Assembly: GCA_964521285.1 (NCBI GenBank)
Contig: CAZFQS010000010.1
Coordinates: 1 to 64,000 of the forward strand
DNA from: G020354785 sp964521285
GTDB lineage: Bacteria; Bacteroidota; Bacteroidia; Bacteroidales; UBA10428
Direction of reading: 5' to 3'
DNA length: 64,000 nt
Shown here: positions 1-10,000 of the stretch, piece after piece
Layout: every line of letters starts with the position of its first letter
How positions within the stretch are numbered: the first letter of the stretch is position 1
Program-made: the position numbers and the translations under genes
The notes under the pieces: model-generated
The model's input: only the letters and a program-made list of their open reading frames with translations
Told to the model about the DNA's origin: nothing
The model's database searches: none

Positions 1-69
1 CCCCTCGACTTGCATGTGTTAAGCCTGCCGCTAGCGTTCATCCTGAGCCAGGATCAAACTCTTCATTGT
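1..69 (-). rRNA. rrs: 16S rRNA, 5' end only (partial)
   Basis: The reverse complement contains the universal 27F primer site (AGAGTTTGATCCTGGCTCAG, positions 43-62) followed by GATGAACGCTAGCGGCAGGC and the ACATGCAAGTCGAGGGG stretch of a Bacteroidota 16S gene. Only about 69 bases are present; the rest of the rRNA operon lies to the left of the window. The exact 5' end is estimated from family members that begin TACAATGAAGAG. Confidence 0.95.
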
Positions 70-160
70 AATAAAGAATTTTGATATGTCTCAAGATTTA
101 TTACTCATAAAGGAATTTCCAATATGTATTATTCGAACCTTTATCGTCTCTTCAATTTTT

Positions 161-169
161 TCAAAGAAC
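161..169 (-). promoter_or_regulatory. boxA-like antitermination element in rRNA leader
   Basis: On the minus strand the leader reads GTTCTTTGA about 90 bases before the 16S gene. This resembles the boxA element (TGYTCTTTGA-type) that loads Nus factors for rRNA antitermination. The match and position are visible; the function is inferred from other rRNA leaders. Confidence 0.5.
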
Positions 170-278
170 TTTATATACTGTTGGGATGACAAAATTAATA
201 AACATAAGAAAAATATGCCATCTTTTACCAATATATTTTGCCTTTTCTAATTAAAAAATTTAGATTATAAAGCGGCTG

Positions 279-309
279 CAAATGTATAACTAAATTTCTT
301 CCCGGCAAA
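279..309 (-). promoter_or_regulatory. rRNA operon promoter (Bacteroidota type)
   Basis: Read on the minus strand, a TTTG (306-309) is followed after exactly 19 bases by TACATTTG (279-286), which fits the Bacteroidota primary sigma consensus TTTG-N19-TAnnTTTG at both boxes. The TTTG is followed by CA, common in strong promoters of this phylum. Transcription would start near position 272, giving a leader of roughly 200 bases that includes the boxA-like site. Confidence 0.75.
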
Positions 310-696
310 AGAAATACAGATATTTTTAAACAATACATTTATATTTTAACAGATATTTGAGTTATATTGTTCAAAATCAATATAAATGCCTTGTATAAAA
401 TGTTATCGCAGATAATCGTAATAAAATTTTTTATATAAATATCATAAATTTTAATGAATTAATTAAACATGATAGTCAAATATTTTAGCATTAAAAGAAA
501 ATTTTCAGAAGAGTATTATCTGGTTTTTTATTTATTCGTAATAGTTGAATTTGTCATTTGAAGTTTTTACAGGATTTTGTAATAATACTTTCTTTTTTTT
601 GTTAATTATTTATAAAAAAATATAATCTGCTCAAAAAGTGTAATAAAATTTGTTCATAATATTATATATTAGTTGAAATTTTAATTAGTCAATCGT
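310..696. other. AT-rich intergenic gap without a recognisable gene
   Basis: This stretch lies between the leftward rRNA promoter and the rightward glycosyltransferase gene. It is very AT-rich, has no open frame of note, no tRNA and no clear hairpin terminator. It must hold the promoter for the gene at 697, but I found no exact TAnnTTTG match near that start (TAAAATTTG near 645 has one base too many). Confidence 0.6.
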
Positions 697-1428
697 GTGA
701 ACGACGCCTTAGTTATAATACCTACCTATAATGAAAAAGAAAATATAGAGAGGATAATAAGAAAGATCTTCTCCCTACCCAGGCCATATGATATTCTGAT
801 AGTGGATGATGGTTCACCTGACAACACGGCTAATATTGTTAAAAATCTAAAAGAGAAAGAATTTAATAACAGGCTTAACCTTATTGAGCGATCAGGAAAA
901 CTTGGCTTAGGCACTGCATATATCTGTGGATTTAAGTGGGCACTTAAGCATGGTTATGATTACATATTTGAAATGGATGCAGATTTTTCGCATAATCCCG
1001 ATGATTTAATAAGATTACATGAAGCATGTTTAAACGGAGCAGACATGTCTATAGGTTCCCGCTATAAATCCGGTGTTAATGTAGTAGACTGGCCTGTGGG
1101 CAGAGTGTTGATATCTTATTTTGCTTCCGCTTATGTAAGGCTTATAACAGGTATGAGAATTAAGGATACTACCGCAGGATTTAAGTGTTACACAAGACAG
1201 GTACTTGAGTCAATAGATTTGGATAAAATAAAGTTTAAGGGCTATGCCTTTCAGGTTGAAATGAAATTTATTGCCTGGAAAATGGGATTTGACATAAAAG
1301 AAATACCAATAGTCTTTACTGACAGAAAAGAGGGAACATCGAAAATGTCAGGCGGAATATTTAACGAGGCTCTTTGGGGCGTTTTAAAAATGAAGTTAAA
1401 AAGTATCTTCAGATCTTACAAAAGGTAA
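697..1428 (+). CDS. Family 2 glycosyltransferase, polyprenol-phosphate mannosyltransferase-like
   Basis: 243 residues of a GT-A fold glycosyltransferase of the dolichol/polyprenol monophosphomannose synthase group, which moves a sugar (mannose in characterised members) from a nucleotide sugar to a polyprenyl phosphate on the cytoplasmic face of the membrane. Visible motifs are IIPTYNE near the N-terminus, VDDGSPDNT at 36-44 for nucleotide binding, and the metal-binding D-A-D at 94-96. The C-terminus KRKEGTSKMSGG-type loop and KLKSIFR tail are family features; no C-terminal membrane domain is present. The start is GTG at 697 because homology begins at once (NDALVIIPTYNE); a GTG two bases earlier is out of frame. 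The next gene begins 6 bases downstream, suggesting an operon. The sugar donor cannot be told from sequence. Confidence 0.88.
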   Translation: MNDALVIIPTYNEKENIERIIRKIFSLPRPYDILIVDDGSPDNTANIVKNLKEKEFNNRLNLIERSGKLGLGTAYICGFKWALKHGYDYIFEMDADFSHNPDDLIRLHEACLNGADMSIGSRYKSGVNVVDWPVGRVLISYFASAYVRLITGMRIKDTTAGFKCYTRQVLESIDLDKIKFKGYAFQVEMKFIAWKMGFDIKEIPIVFTDRKEGTSKMSGGIFNEALWGVLKMKLKSIFRSYKR

Positions 1429-1434
1429 CTTCAC

Positions 1435-2778
1435 ATGACGAAAATCTTAATCAAAAATGCTGCAATTATAAACCAGGGCCGGAAATTCAAAGGTGATGTT
1501 CTGTTAAATAATGAGATAATTGAAAAGATATATGAAGGGCCGTTGGCAGGTAATATAAATGAAGCAACAGTTTTAGATGCTACCGATAAAATCCTTATCC
1601 CCGGAGTGATTGATAATCATGTTCATTTCAGAGAACCCGGACTGACTCATAAAGCTGATATAGCTAGCGAGTCAAGAGCTGCTGTTGCCGGCGGAGTTAC
1701 CTCTTTTATGGATATGCCTAACACTAATCCGCAGACCACAACTCAGGATTTGCTGGAAGAAAAGTACAGGATTGCAGAAAAATGTTCACTGGCAAATTAC
1801 TCATTCTATATTGGTGCAACAGACAGCAATCTTAAAGAATTATTTAAGACAAATCCGCATGAGGTTTGTGGAATTAAAATTTTTATGGGGTCCTCAACCG
1901 GCAATATGCTGGTAAGTAATATTAATACACTTAAGGACATATACTCCCATGCCCCTCTGATAATAGCTGCTCATTGCGAGGATGAAGAAATCATTATGAA
2001 TAATACCTGGAAATACAGGAAAAAGTATGGACAGAATTTACATGTTAAGTATCATCCGTTAATAAGGGATACTGAGGCATGTTATAAGTCTTCCTCCATG
2101 GCAGTTGAGTTGGCAGCAAAGTATAATTCAAGATTACATATTCTGCATGTTTCAACAGAAAAAGAGCTGGAATTGTTTAACAGTGGTATCCCGGTTACAG
2201 AGAAAAGGATTACAGCTGAAGTGTCTGTGCACCATCTTTGGTTTAGTGACCGGGACTATGAGAAGCTGGGAACAAGAATTAAATGTAACCCTGCCATTAA
2301 AAGTAATAATGATAAGGAAGCACTTTTTAAAGCAATGCTAGGCGGTAAAATAGATACAATTGCTACCGATCATGCCCCGCATACAATTTACGAGAAAAAT
2401 AATTCCTATTTTAAAGCACCTTCAGGATTACCTATGATTCAGCATTCTCTTACAGCCATGCTTGAGTTTTATCACCAGGGAAGGATTACACTTGAGCATA
2501 TTGTTGAAAAAATGTGTCATACTCCGGCAGATATTTTTCAAATTGAAAAAAGGGGATATATAAAAGAAGGTTATTGGGCCGATTTGGTACTATTAGATTT
2601 AAATCATAAATGGGAAGTAAAACCAGAAAATATATTATATAAATGTAAATGGTCACCTTTTGAAAATCTCATCTTTCATTCAGCTGTAAGCCATACATTT
2701 GTAAATGGAAATCTTGTTTACCAGGAAGGTAGTATCATTGAATCTTCTTTTGGGAAGAGACTTTTATTTAAAAGGTAG
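1435..2778 (+). CDS. pyrC: Dihydroorotase (class I type)
   Basis: 447-residue amidohydrolase that closes N-carbamoyl-aspartate to dihydroorotate in pyrimidine synthesis. The metal site is complete: H62 and H64 in NHVHFREPG, the carboxylated lysine K148 in GIKIFMGSS, H180 in AAHCEDE, H238 in LHILHVST and D312 in ATDHAPHT. The FREPG motif and overall length fit dihydroorotases of the multifunctional-complex type better than allantoinase or hydantoinase. It follows the glycosyltransferase by 6 bases, so the two are probably cotranscribed, an arrangement I recognise from other Bacteroidota though the two activities have no obvious metabolic link. Confidence 0.92.
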   Translation: MTKILIKNAAIINQGRKFKGDVLLNNEIIEKIYEGPLAGNINEATVLDATDKILIPGVIDNHVHFREPGLTHKADIASESRAAVAGGVTSFMDMPNTNPQTTTQDLLEEKYRIAEKCSLANYSFYIGATDSNLKELFKTNPHEVCGIKIFMGSSTGNMLVSNINTLKDIYSHAPLIIAAHCEDEEIIMNNTWKYRKKYGQNLHVKYHPLIRDTEACYKSSSMAVELAAKYNSRLHILHVSTEKELELFNSGIPVTEKRITAEVSVHHLWFSDRDYEKLGTRIKCNPAIKSNNDKEALFKAMLGGKIDTIATDHAPHTIYEKNNSYFKAPSGLPMIQHSLTAMLEFYHQGRITLEHIVEKMCHTPADIFQIEKRGYIKEGYWADLVLLDLNHKWEVKPENILYKCKWSPFENLIFHSAVSHTFVNGNLVYQEGSIIESSFGKRLLFKR

Positions 2779-2826
2779 TCCAGACTATAATACTAACTTT
2801 AAGAAAAAATTAAAATTCTAATTATT

Positions 2827-3342
2827 ATGAATAAAATTATTATCAACCTGATTATGTTATGTTTAATCCTTAGTTATTTAAGCTGTAAGGAAAACAGGCA
2901 GGAATCGAAGCAATATTATGAAGCTGGCAAATATAAAATTGATTCCATGGTAAAAAATTTAATAGCCGATACCATTATTTATGATGTAATTATAAGAAAT
3001 CCTGATCCTAATGATAAATGGACCGAGAAATGTCTTGCTCATTTTGATAAGAGCAGGTTTGTTGATCAGCTTTTTGATGCAGTCTATGACAAACATGCCA
3101 TTGCCTATGATTTCTTTTCAGGAAAAAAAATTACTCCCGGAGGATTAAAAAGAATAGAAAGATCCAATGATTTTAGCCGCGAGAAAATAGGTAAAATACA
3201 GTTTTCTGAATCCTGGTATTATGATTCACTGAATTTAGTTATGGAAAAGAGAATAATTTCCCTGGTTCTCGGCTATGAGTTGTATGGAGATAATGGTGAA
3301 ATAATAGGTTATAAACCTGCATTTAAAATTGATTTAAATTAG
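2827..3342 (+). CDS. Small lipoprotein of unknown function
   Basis: 171 residues beginning with a lipoprotein signal: a hydrophobic run ending in S-Y-L-S-C at about 16-20. The mature part is charged, with a helical middle and a C-terminal strand-like section (FSESWYYD, then VLGYELYGDNGEIIGYKP). This C-terminal pattern loosely recalls the GldN/PorN gliding and secretion protein, but the similarity is by eye and weak, and the protein is shorter than GldN. It is the third gene after the glycosyltransferase and dihydroorotase, 48 bases downstream, and may be in the same transcript. I cannot assign a function. Confidence 0.75.
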   Translation: MNKIIINLIMLCLILSYLSCKENRQESKQYYEAGKYKIDSMVKNLIADTIIYDVIIRNPDPNDKWTEKCLAHFDKSRFVDQLFDAVYDKHAIAYDFFSGKKITPGGLKRIERSNDFSREKIGKIQFSESWYYDSLNLVMEKRIISLVLGYELYGDNGEIIGYKPAFKIDLN

Positions 3343-3470
3343 GGTATTAATTGTTATTTGAATAATATAATGAATTAATATGCCAACAATTCTTGTGTTC
3401 AGAAAGTTATTTAAGGAAAAATAATTATTTTTAATCGTAAAATATTTTAATTAAAAAATTATCATTTTAG

Positions 3471-4853
3471 ATGTTAACAGTTGAAAAAATTGGCGGAACT
3501 TCAATGTTGAGATTCCTGGATGTTCTGAAAAACATTATTATCAGTAATAGAGAAGATTGTGATTACTATAACAGAATTTTTGTAGTTTCAGCCTATGATA
3601 ATGTTACGAACTGGCTGCTTGAACATAAAAAGACCGGAGCACCAGGGATTTATCAGAAGTTCGTCAATAATGAGGACTATAGCAGGGCCCTCCATGAACT
3701 ACTAAGTAAATTACTGGATATAAACAGAAGTTTTACTGGTATAAAACTGGATATAGAAGTTGCTGAAAACTTTATAACCAACAGAATTGTAAGTGCAAAG
3801 AATTACCTGGCGAGCCTGGCTGATGTTCTGGCTTCAGGATATGTTAACAGACAAAATATATTACTTGCTGCAAGAGAGATTCTTGCTTCACTGGGTGAAG
3901 CGCACTCTGCATTTAATACAGTAAATATTCTGGAAAATAATGGTATCAATGCAACTTTTGTTGACTTATGCGGATTCAATGATTCAGAATACCTTACAAT
4001 AGATGAACGAATTCATAAAGCATTTAAAAATCTGGATTATTCCAAAACCATACCAGTAGTAACAGGATATACCAAAGGCACTGAAGGTATAATGAGAGAA
4101 TTTGACAGGGGATATTCTGAGGTTACATTCAGTAAGATCGCTGTTGAAGTCAAGGCAGATGAAGCCGTAATACATAAAGAATACCATCTTTCTTCAGCAG
4201 ATCCTAATATTGTAGGTTTAGATAAATCAGTACCGGTTGGCCACACAAATTTCAATGTGGCTGACCAGCTTGCTGACATAGGTATGGAAGCAATTCATCC
4301 CAAAGCATCCAAACCACTGGAAATATCAGGAATAAACATTCGTATAAAAAGTACTTTTGAGCCCGGGCATCCGGGTACATTAATCTCTAAAGACTATATA
4401 AGTAAGAATACAAGAGTCGAAATTATTTCCGGGATTAATGCAGTTGTAGCTATAGAAATTCACGATCCCTTGATGGTTGGTGAAGTTGGCTTTGACAGGG
4501 GTATAATGGAAATCTTTCAAAAGTACAAAGTCAGTTATATTATGAAGTCAACAAATGCAAACAGTATTACCCAGGTAATTCTGGAAGAGGACTTAAATAA
4601 CGAATTAATTAAGGAATTGAAAAATACCTACCACGAAGTCACAGTTAAGCAAGTGGCTTTGGTATGTGCATTGGGAACCAATATAGCTAAACCGGGAATA
4701 CTTGCAAAAGCGACCCAGGCATTAGCAAAAAATAAAATTAATATAGAAAGTATTTCTCAATCACTTAAGCAGGTTAATATGCAATTTGTCATCGAACGTA
4801 AGGATTATAAAAAGGCTATAATTGCATTAAATGACGCACTATGTAATAATTAA
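3471..4853 (+). CDS. Aspartate kinase, KIGGTSM variant (Ask_Ect-like)
   Basis: 460 residues. The amino-acid kinase domain opens with EKIGGTSM (5-12), a variant of the usual KFGGTSV phosphate loop, followed by RIFVVSAYDNVT and later PVVTGYTKGTEG and a K-A-D-E-A-V-I segment. The last about 150 residues form tandem ACT domains (GINAVVAIEIHDPLM and LVCALGTNIAKPG). This sequence type, with the EHKKTGAPGIY segment, resembles the aspartokinase subfamily often linked to ectoine clusters in proteobacteria, but no ectoine genes are nearby. It phosphorylates aspartate for lysine, threonine and methionine synthesis. A second, different aspartate kinase lies at 5587-6849, so this one may serve a distinct pathway or have different feedback control. 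Confidence 0.87.
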   Translation: MLTVEKIGGTSMLRFLDVLKNIIISNREDCDYYNRIFVVSAYDNVTNWLLEHKKTGAPGIYQKFVNNEDYSRALHELLSKLLDINRSFTGIKLDIEVAENFITNRIVSAKNYLASLADVLASGYVNRQNILLAAREILASLGEAHSAFNTVNILENNGINATFVDLCGFNDSEYLTIDERIHKAFKNLDYSKTIPVVTGYTKGTEGIMREFDRGYSEVTFSKIAVEVKADEAVIHKEYHLSSADPNIVGLDKSVPVGHTNFNVADQLADIGMEAIHPKASKPLEISGINIRIKSTFEPGHPGTLISKDYISKNTRVEIISGINAVVAIEIHDPLMVGEVGFDRGIMEIFQKYKVSYIMKSTNANSITQVILEEDLNNELIKELKNTYHEVTVKQVALVCALGTNIAKPGILAKATQALAKNKINIESISQSLKQVNMQFVIERKDYKKAIIALNDALCNN

Positions 4854-4955
4854 CAGAATCCTTCTGGTTCTCTCAACAATAATTTAGTATTTTAACATTG
4901 TAACACACTAATAATTACTTTCATTAGTTTTCTAAAAGAACAATTACAGTATATT

Positions 4956-5579
4956 TTGAAAAGAGCATTAATAATAACGTCTTTTATTTTATTATCGTTT
5001 CATAATATATATGCACAAAATGAGTTTAAACCGAAAACTTATCTGGGTATTATTCAGGGAGTTAACTTTTCACGAGTTGATTTTGATATTTCTGGCATTG
5101 AACAGAAGTTCGTGTCAGGTTACAGCGGAGGATTAATCTTTAGATATGTCTCTGAACCGATCGCAGGAATTCAGATTGAATTAAATTATACACAAAAAGG
5201 GTGGTCGGGAAAACTTGATACATCTGCATTTTATAACGGGCGTTTAAAGTATATCGAGATGCCTTTTTTTACTCACATAACTTTGGGAAAAAACAAAACA
5301 TTTTTTACTGTTAACTTTGGTCCCTATGCTTCATATCAGATAATGAACAGAATTGAAAGTAACATAGATTATCCTGTGGAGATTGACAATAAGTTTGAGT
5401 TTGGATATTGTGCGGCAATCGGACTTGGTTTTCACTTTTCGATAGGCACTTTTCAGATTGAGGGCAGATATTTACATAGCCTTACCAATTTTTTTAATAA
5501 ATCAACTAATCCTCAGTTTAACGCATCGAGAAACCAGTTAATAAACATATCCTTCACTTATCTTGTAAAATTAAATTAA
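4956..5579 (+). CDS. PorT-family outer-membrane beta-barrel protein
   Basis: 207 residues with a signal peptide (SFILLSFHNIYAQ, cleavage after about residue 20) followed by alternating hydrophobic strands typical of the outer-membrane beta-barrel family common in Bacteroidota (PorT/OMP_b-brl_2). The strands include YLGIIQGVNFS, GIQIELNYTQKGW and the terminal LINISFTYLVKLN. The start is taken as TTG at 4956 because it begins the signal peptide and no ATG is available in frame. It sits between two aspartate kinase genes, with the opposing kinase ending only 7 bases downstream. No role beyond barrel protein can be given. Confidence 0.82.
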   Translation: MKRALIITSFILLSFHNIYAQNEFKPKTYLGIIQGVNFSRVDFDISGIEQKFVSGYSGGLIFRYVSEPIAGIQIELNYTQKGWSGKLDTSAFYNGRLKYIEMPFFTHITLGKNKTFFTVNFGPYASYQIMNRIESNIDYPVEIDNKFEFGYCAAIGLGFHFSIGTFQIEGRYLHSLTNFFNKSTNPQFNASRNQLINISFTYLVKLN

Positions 5580-5586
5580 GCTGTAA

Positions 5587-6849
5587 TTATACACCCAGGT
5601 CCCTTACCACCATTTGTATTGTTTCTTTACTCCTCTGTTCAAGCAATAATTCCTTTTTTACCATCGTACGCCTGATTGTTTTATCATCATAATAACGAAT
5701 TGTAATAAGTTCAAGCTCCGATTCATATGAAACATCATAATCCTGTTTGAGATCCTGAATAACAAGATTAATTCTTGTCTGGTCATTATTTACACATACT
5801 TTAAAATTTATAGCAGTATTTTGCATTAAATTAATTTTCAATCCATATTTAGCAAAACAGCCAAAAATTTTTTCAAGATTATTCTCACTAATAAATGAAA
5901 AATCCCTGGGATATATATGTATTAAAACCTGATTCATCTTGAAAATAAAAGAAGGGATTAATCTTTCATAAGTGTCATCTCCGACTATTGTACCAGGTTC
6001 TTCAGGATTATAGAAGGATTTAATATAAAGCTTAATGTTCTTCCTCTGTAAAGGCTGAATTGTTTTGGGATGTATTACACTTGTCCCGTAGTAGGCAAGT
6101 TCTATGGCATCGCGATAAGAGATTTTATCAATTTTGACCGTATTATCGAAATATTTTGGATCGGCATTTCGAACTCCTGAAACATCCTTCCAGATTGTAA
6201 TGTTTTTAATATCCAGCATATATGCAATTACTGCTGCCGTATAATCAGAACCTTCCCTGCCTAAAGTAGTTGAAAGATTACTTGTTGTCGATGCAATAAA
6301 TCCCTGGGTTACATAGGCCTCATTATTCTTAAAGTTAAAAGCATTTCTTACAAGCTTTTCTGATAGTTCCCAGTCGATATTAGCTTCTCGAAAATTATTA
6401 TCCGTTTTTAAATATTTCCTTATATCCAACCATACTGAATTAATACCTGCAAATTTTAAGTAGGCATCAACAATCTTTGTCGATAATATCTCACCGATGG
6501 GTACTATTTGATCATATTCGAAGTTATACTGAAAAGAATGCTCCTGGCTGAGTTTTTCTTTAAGCTTGCTAAAAATATTATCTATTTCCCGGAAGACAGG
6601 AGTCCCTTTATCAGGAAACAGGTTGTTTAATATTTCATAATGATATGATTCAACATTCTCTAAAGCTGATTTAATTTCCGGATTATTATTAAAGTAATAT
6701 TCTGTAACTTTTTCCATGGCATTGGTAGTCTTACCCATCGCTGAGACCACAATAATAGTCCGGTCTTTAATACTCTTAATTATTTTTGCCAGGTTTCTTA
6801 CAGCATCCGCATCTTTTATTGATGCACCTCCAAATTTAAAGACGATCAT
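5587..6849 (-). CDS. lysC: Aspartate kinase (standard Bacteroidota form)
   Basis: 420 residues with the kinase loop KFGGAS at 5-10, IIVVSAMGKTTNAM, the substrate region TLGREGSDYTA and the IWKDVSGVRNADP motif of aspartokinases. The C-terminal about 120 residues are regulatory and ACT-like but more diverged than the kinase domain. It makes aspartyl phosphate, the first step toward lysine (hence meso-diaminopimelate for the cell wall), threonine and methionine. It is transcribed opposite to the other aspartate kinase at 3471 and is only distantly similar to it (different loop, different length), so this is not a recent duplication. Confidence 0.9.
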   Translation of the reverse strand: MIVFKFGGASIKDADAVRNLAKIIKSIKDRTIIVVSAMGKTTNAMEKVTEYYFNNNPEIKSALENVESYHYEILNNLFPDKGTPVFREIDNIFSKLKEKLSQEHSFQYNFEYDQIVPIGEILSTKIVDAYLKFAGINSVWLDIRKYLKTDNNFREANIDWELSEKLVRNAFNFKNNEAYVTQGFIASTTSNLSTTLGREGSDYTAAVIAYMLDIKNITIWKDVSGVRNADPKYFDNTVKIDKISYRDAIELAYYGTSVIHPKTIQPLQRKNIKLYIKSFYNPEEPGTIVGDDTYERLIPSFIFKMNQVLIHIYPRDFSFISENNLEKIFGCFAKYGLKINLMQNTAINFKVCVNNDQTRINLVIQDLKQDYDVSYESELELITIRYYDDKTIRRTMVKKELLLEQRSKETIQMVVRDLGV

Positions 6850-7046
6850 ATTTAATTCGAACCTATTATTGTTATTATAAAATCAAGATATTTATCAATG
6901 CTTCAAGTTACTAATTTAGTATCTCAGTTTATAATTTTTTATTTTTTTTTATCAAGAATTATTTATTGTTCTATTGTTTTATTGTTAACAATACCCGTTT
7001 TTAAATTATAACATATTACTTTGTATAAAATATATAGCTTTGGATA

Positions 7047-10000
7047 ATGGAACTTAAGGAGATCACTAATTTATATAAGGATCATCCCAATACAGCAGAT
7101 TTTATTAATGAATTAAAAAACTCCCGCTTAACCAGAATTCATCTTAAGGGATTATCAGGCTCATCAAAATCTGCATTTGCAGCCCTTACTATTAATCAAA
7201 TCCAGGGCATAAACCTGATCATATTTTCAGATAAAGACGAGGCAGCATATTTTTATAACGATCTAATTAATCTGCTTGGTGAAAAGAATATTCTATTTTT
7301 CCCTTCATCGTACAAACGATCAGTTCAGTATAACCAGATTGATAATGGTAATATTATTCTCAGAACAGAGGTACTTAATAAGCTTACTTCACTAATTGAT
7401 GAAAAGAAGGAAATGACTGCAGGCCTTGGCATTGTTTCATATCCCGAAGCACTTATTGAGAAAGTTATGCTCCATAATAGTATAAAAAGCTACACTATGC
7501 AGCTGTTAAGGGGTCAAAGAATTACAATTGAATCTATTTATGATGTAATGGAAGAATATAAATATAATCAGTCGGACTTTGTTTATGAGCCGGGACAGTT
7601 TGCAACAAGAGGAGGTATCGTTGATATTTTTTCATATTCCAATGACTTGCCATACAGGCTGGATTTTTTTGGAGATGAAATTGAATCTATTCGAACATTT
7701 GATGTTGAAACACAGCTTTCAAAGGAACATCTTGAAGAAATTTTTATTTTACCTAATGTACAGGATATTTCTATTGAAGAAATAAGAGAATCTTTTCTGA
7801 AGTTTATTCCCGGATCATCCAGAATATGGATTTCAGATATAGATTTTATTGCAAGAAAAATAGATGAATTATTTAAGAATACAGTATTTAAAGTCGAAAC
7901 AGAAGAAATTAAAACAACAGAAAAAAACGAAATATTAATTACCGGAGAGGATTTTCTCGAAAAGCTTAAAGATTTTACTGTAATTGAATCAGGTCACAGA
8001 TATTATTTCCCGTCAGAAAAGAGATATACTTTTAATACGACCCTTCAGCCGGCTTTTAATAAAAATTTCACTTTGCTGGGAGAATATTTAAAAGAATTTA
8101 CAGTGAAAGGTTATACTAATTATGTACTTTCTGATAGTAAAGATCAAATAGAGCGACTTATATCAATATTTAATAATATTGACAATACAATCAAATTTAA
8201 ACCACTGTTTAAGACTATACATGAGGGATTTATTGATCATGATTTTCAGATCTGTTGCTTTACAGATCATCAGATTTTTGACAGATATCATAAATATAAT
8301 TTCACTAAATATTTTTCAAACAAATCTGCTCTGTCAATTAAGGAGATCAGGGGGCTGCAGCCTGGAGACTACGTAGTACATATAGATCATGGTATAGGAA
8401 TATTCGGGGGGCTGGAAAAAATTGAAGTTAACAATAAATTTCAGGAAGCAGTAAGACTCGTTTACAGGGATAACGATATTCTGTATGTCAGTATCCATTC
8501 TTTACACAGAATTTCAAAATATAAAGGGAAGGACGATACAGCTCCAAAAATATATAAGCTGGGTACCGGGGCATGGCAAAAACTTAAGCAAAATACAAAG
8601 AGGAAAGTAAAGGATATTGCCAGGGAATTAATTTACCTTTATGCTAAAAGAAAAACACAGCAGGGTTTTTCATATTCACCAGACACATACCTGCAGGAAG
8701 AACTGGAGGCATCTTTTTTATTCGAGGATACTCCTGATCAACTTCTGGCTGCAAAATCAGTTAAAAAGGATATGGAAGACAATACTCCAATGGACAGGCT
8801 CGTATGTGGTGATGTTGGATTTGGTAAAACGGAAGTAGCTATTCGTGCAGCCTTTAAGGCAGTAGCTGACAGCAAACAAGTGGCTATCTTAGTGCCTACG
8901 ACAATACTGGCTCTTCAGCATTACAATACATTTAATGAAAGACTAAGGGATTTCCCGTGTAATGTTGACTATATAAGTCGCTTAAAAAAAGAAAAAGACC
9001 AAAAGAAAACATTAAAGAAACTGGAAGAGGGGGCCCTGGATATTTTAATAGGGACTCACAGGTTATTAAGCAAAGACATAAAATTTAAAGATTTAGGATT
9101 GTTAATAATTGATGAAGAACACAGATTCGGAGTTATTGCAAAGGAAAGATTAAGACAATTGAAATTAAACATTGATACACTTATTTTAACAGCTACTCCT
9201 ATACCCAGAACCATGCAATTTTCTTTACTCGGAGCCAGGGATTTTTCTATCGTTAATACTCCGCCCCCAAACAGACATCCAATTGCAACAGAGTTACATA
9301 CATTTAATGAAGACATAATAAAAGAAGGCATTGAATTTGAAGTATCAAGAAACGGTCAGGTTTTTTTCCTTCATAACAGAATACAAAATATTGTTGAAAT
9401 TGAGGCTTTAATAAACAGGTTATGTCCGCGTGTTAAAACAGCAATTGCTCATGGCCGGATGGAAAGTAAAAAACTGGAACAGGTCATGCTGGATTTTATC
9501 AGGGGCGATTATGATGTGCTGGTAGCAACAACCATAATAGAATCGGGGTTGGATATCCCCAATGCAAATACAATTTTTATCAATAATGCCCAGAATTACG
9601 GGCTAAGCGATTTACATCAGCTAAGGGGCCGGGTAGGAAGATCAAATAAAAAAGCCTTTTGTTATTTACTGGCTCCTCCGTTGACTTTTATGACTCCTGA
9701 AGCAAGGAGAAGGCTAAAAGCTATTGAAGAGTATTCTGATTTAGGCAGCGGCTTTAATATTGCACTCCAGGATCTCGATATCAGGGGAGCCGGAAATCTG
9801 CTGGGAGTTGAACAAAGTGGATTTATTGCAGATATTGGATTTGAAACTTATAACAGGATTCTTAATGAAGCTATACATGAACTACAGGAAAATGAATATA
9901 AGGATTTGTTTTCAGGAAAGCAGGTGAAACCTGTAAAAACAGAGACTCCGGATAAATATATTAATGATTGTCAGATAGATACCGATCTGGAGCTATTGTT

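Noticed and set aside
4854..4882. Imperfect inverted repeat AGAATCC-TTCT-GGTTCT as a terminator
   Set aside because: The stem is mismatched and no T-run follows, so it is not a convincing terminator.
7035..7042. TAGCTTTG just before mfd as a promoter
   Set aside because: It matches TAnnTTTG but ends 5 bases before the ATG, with no -33 element; it would give a leaderless or truncated message.
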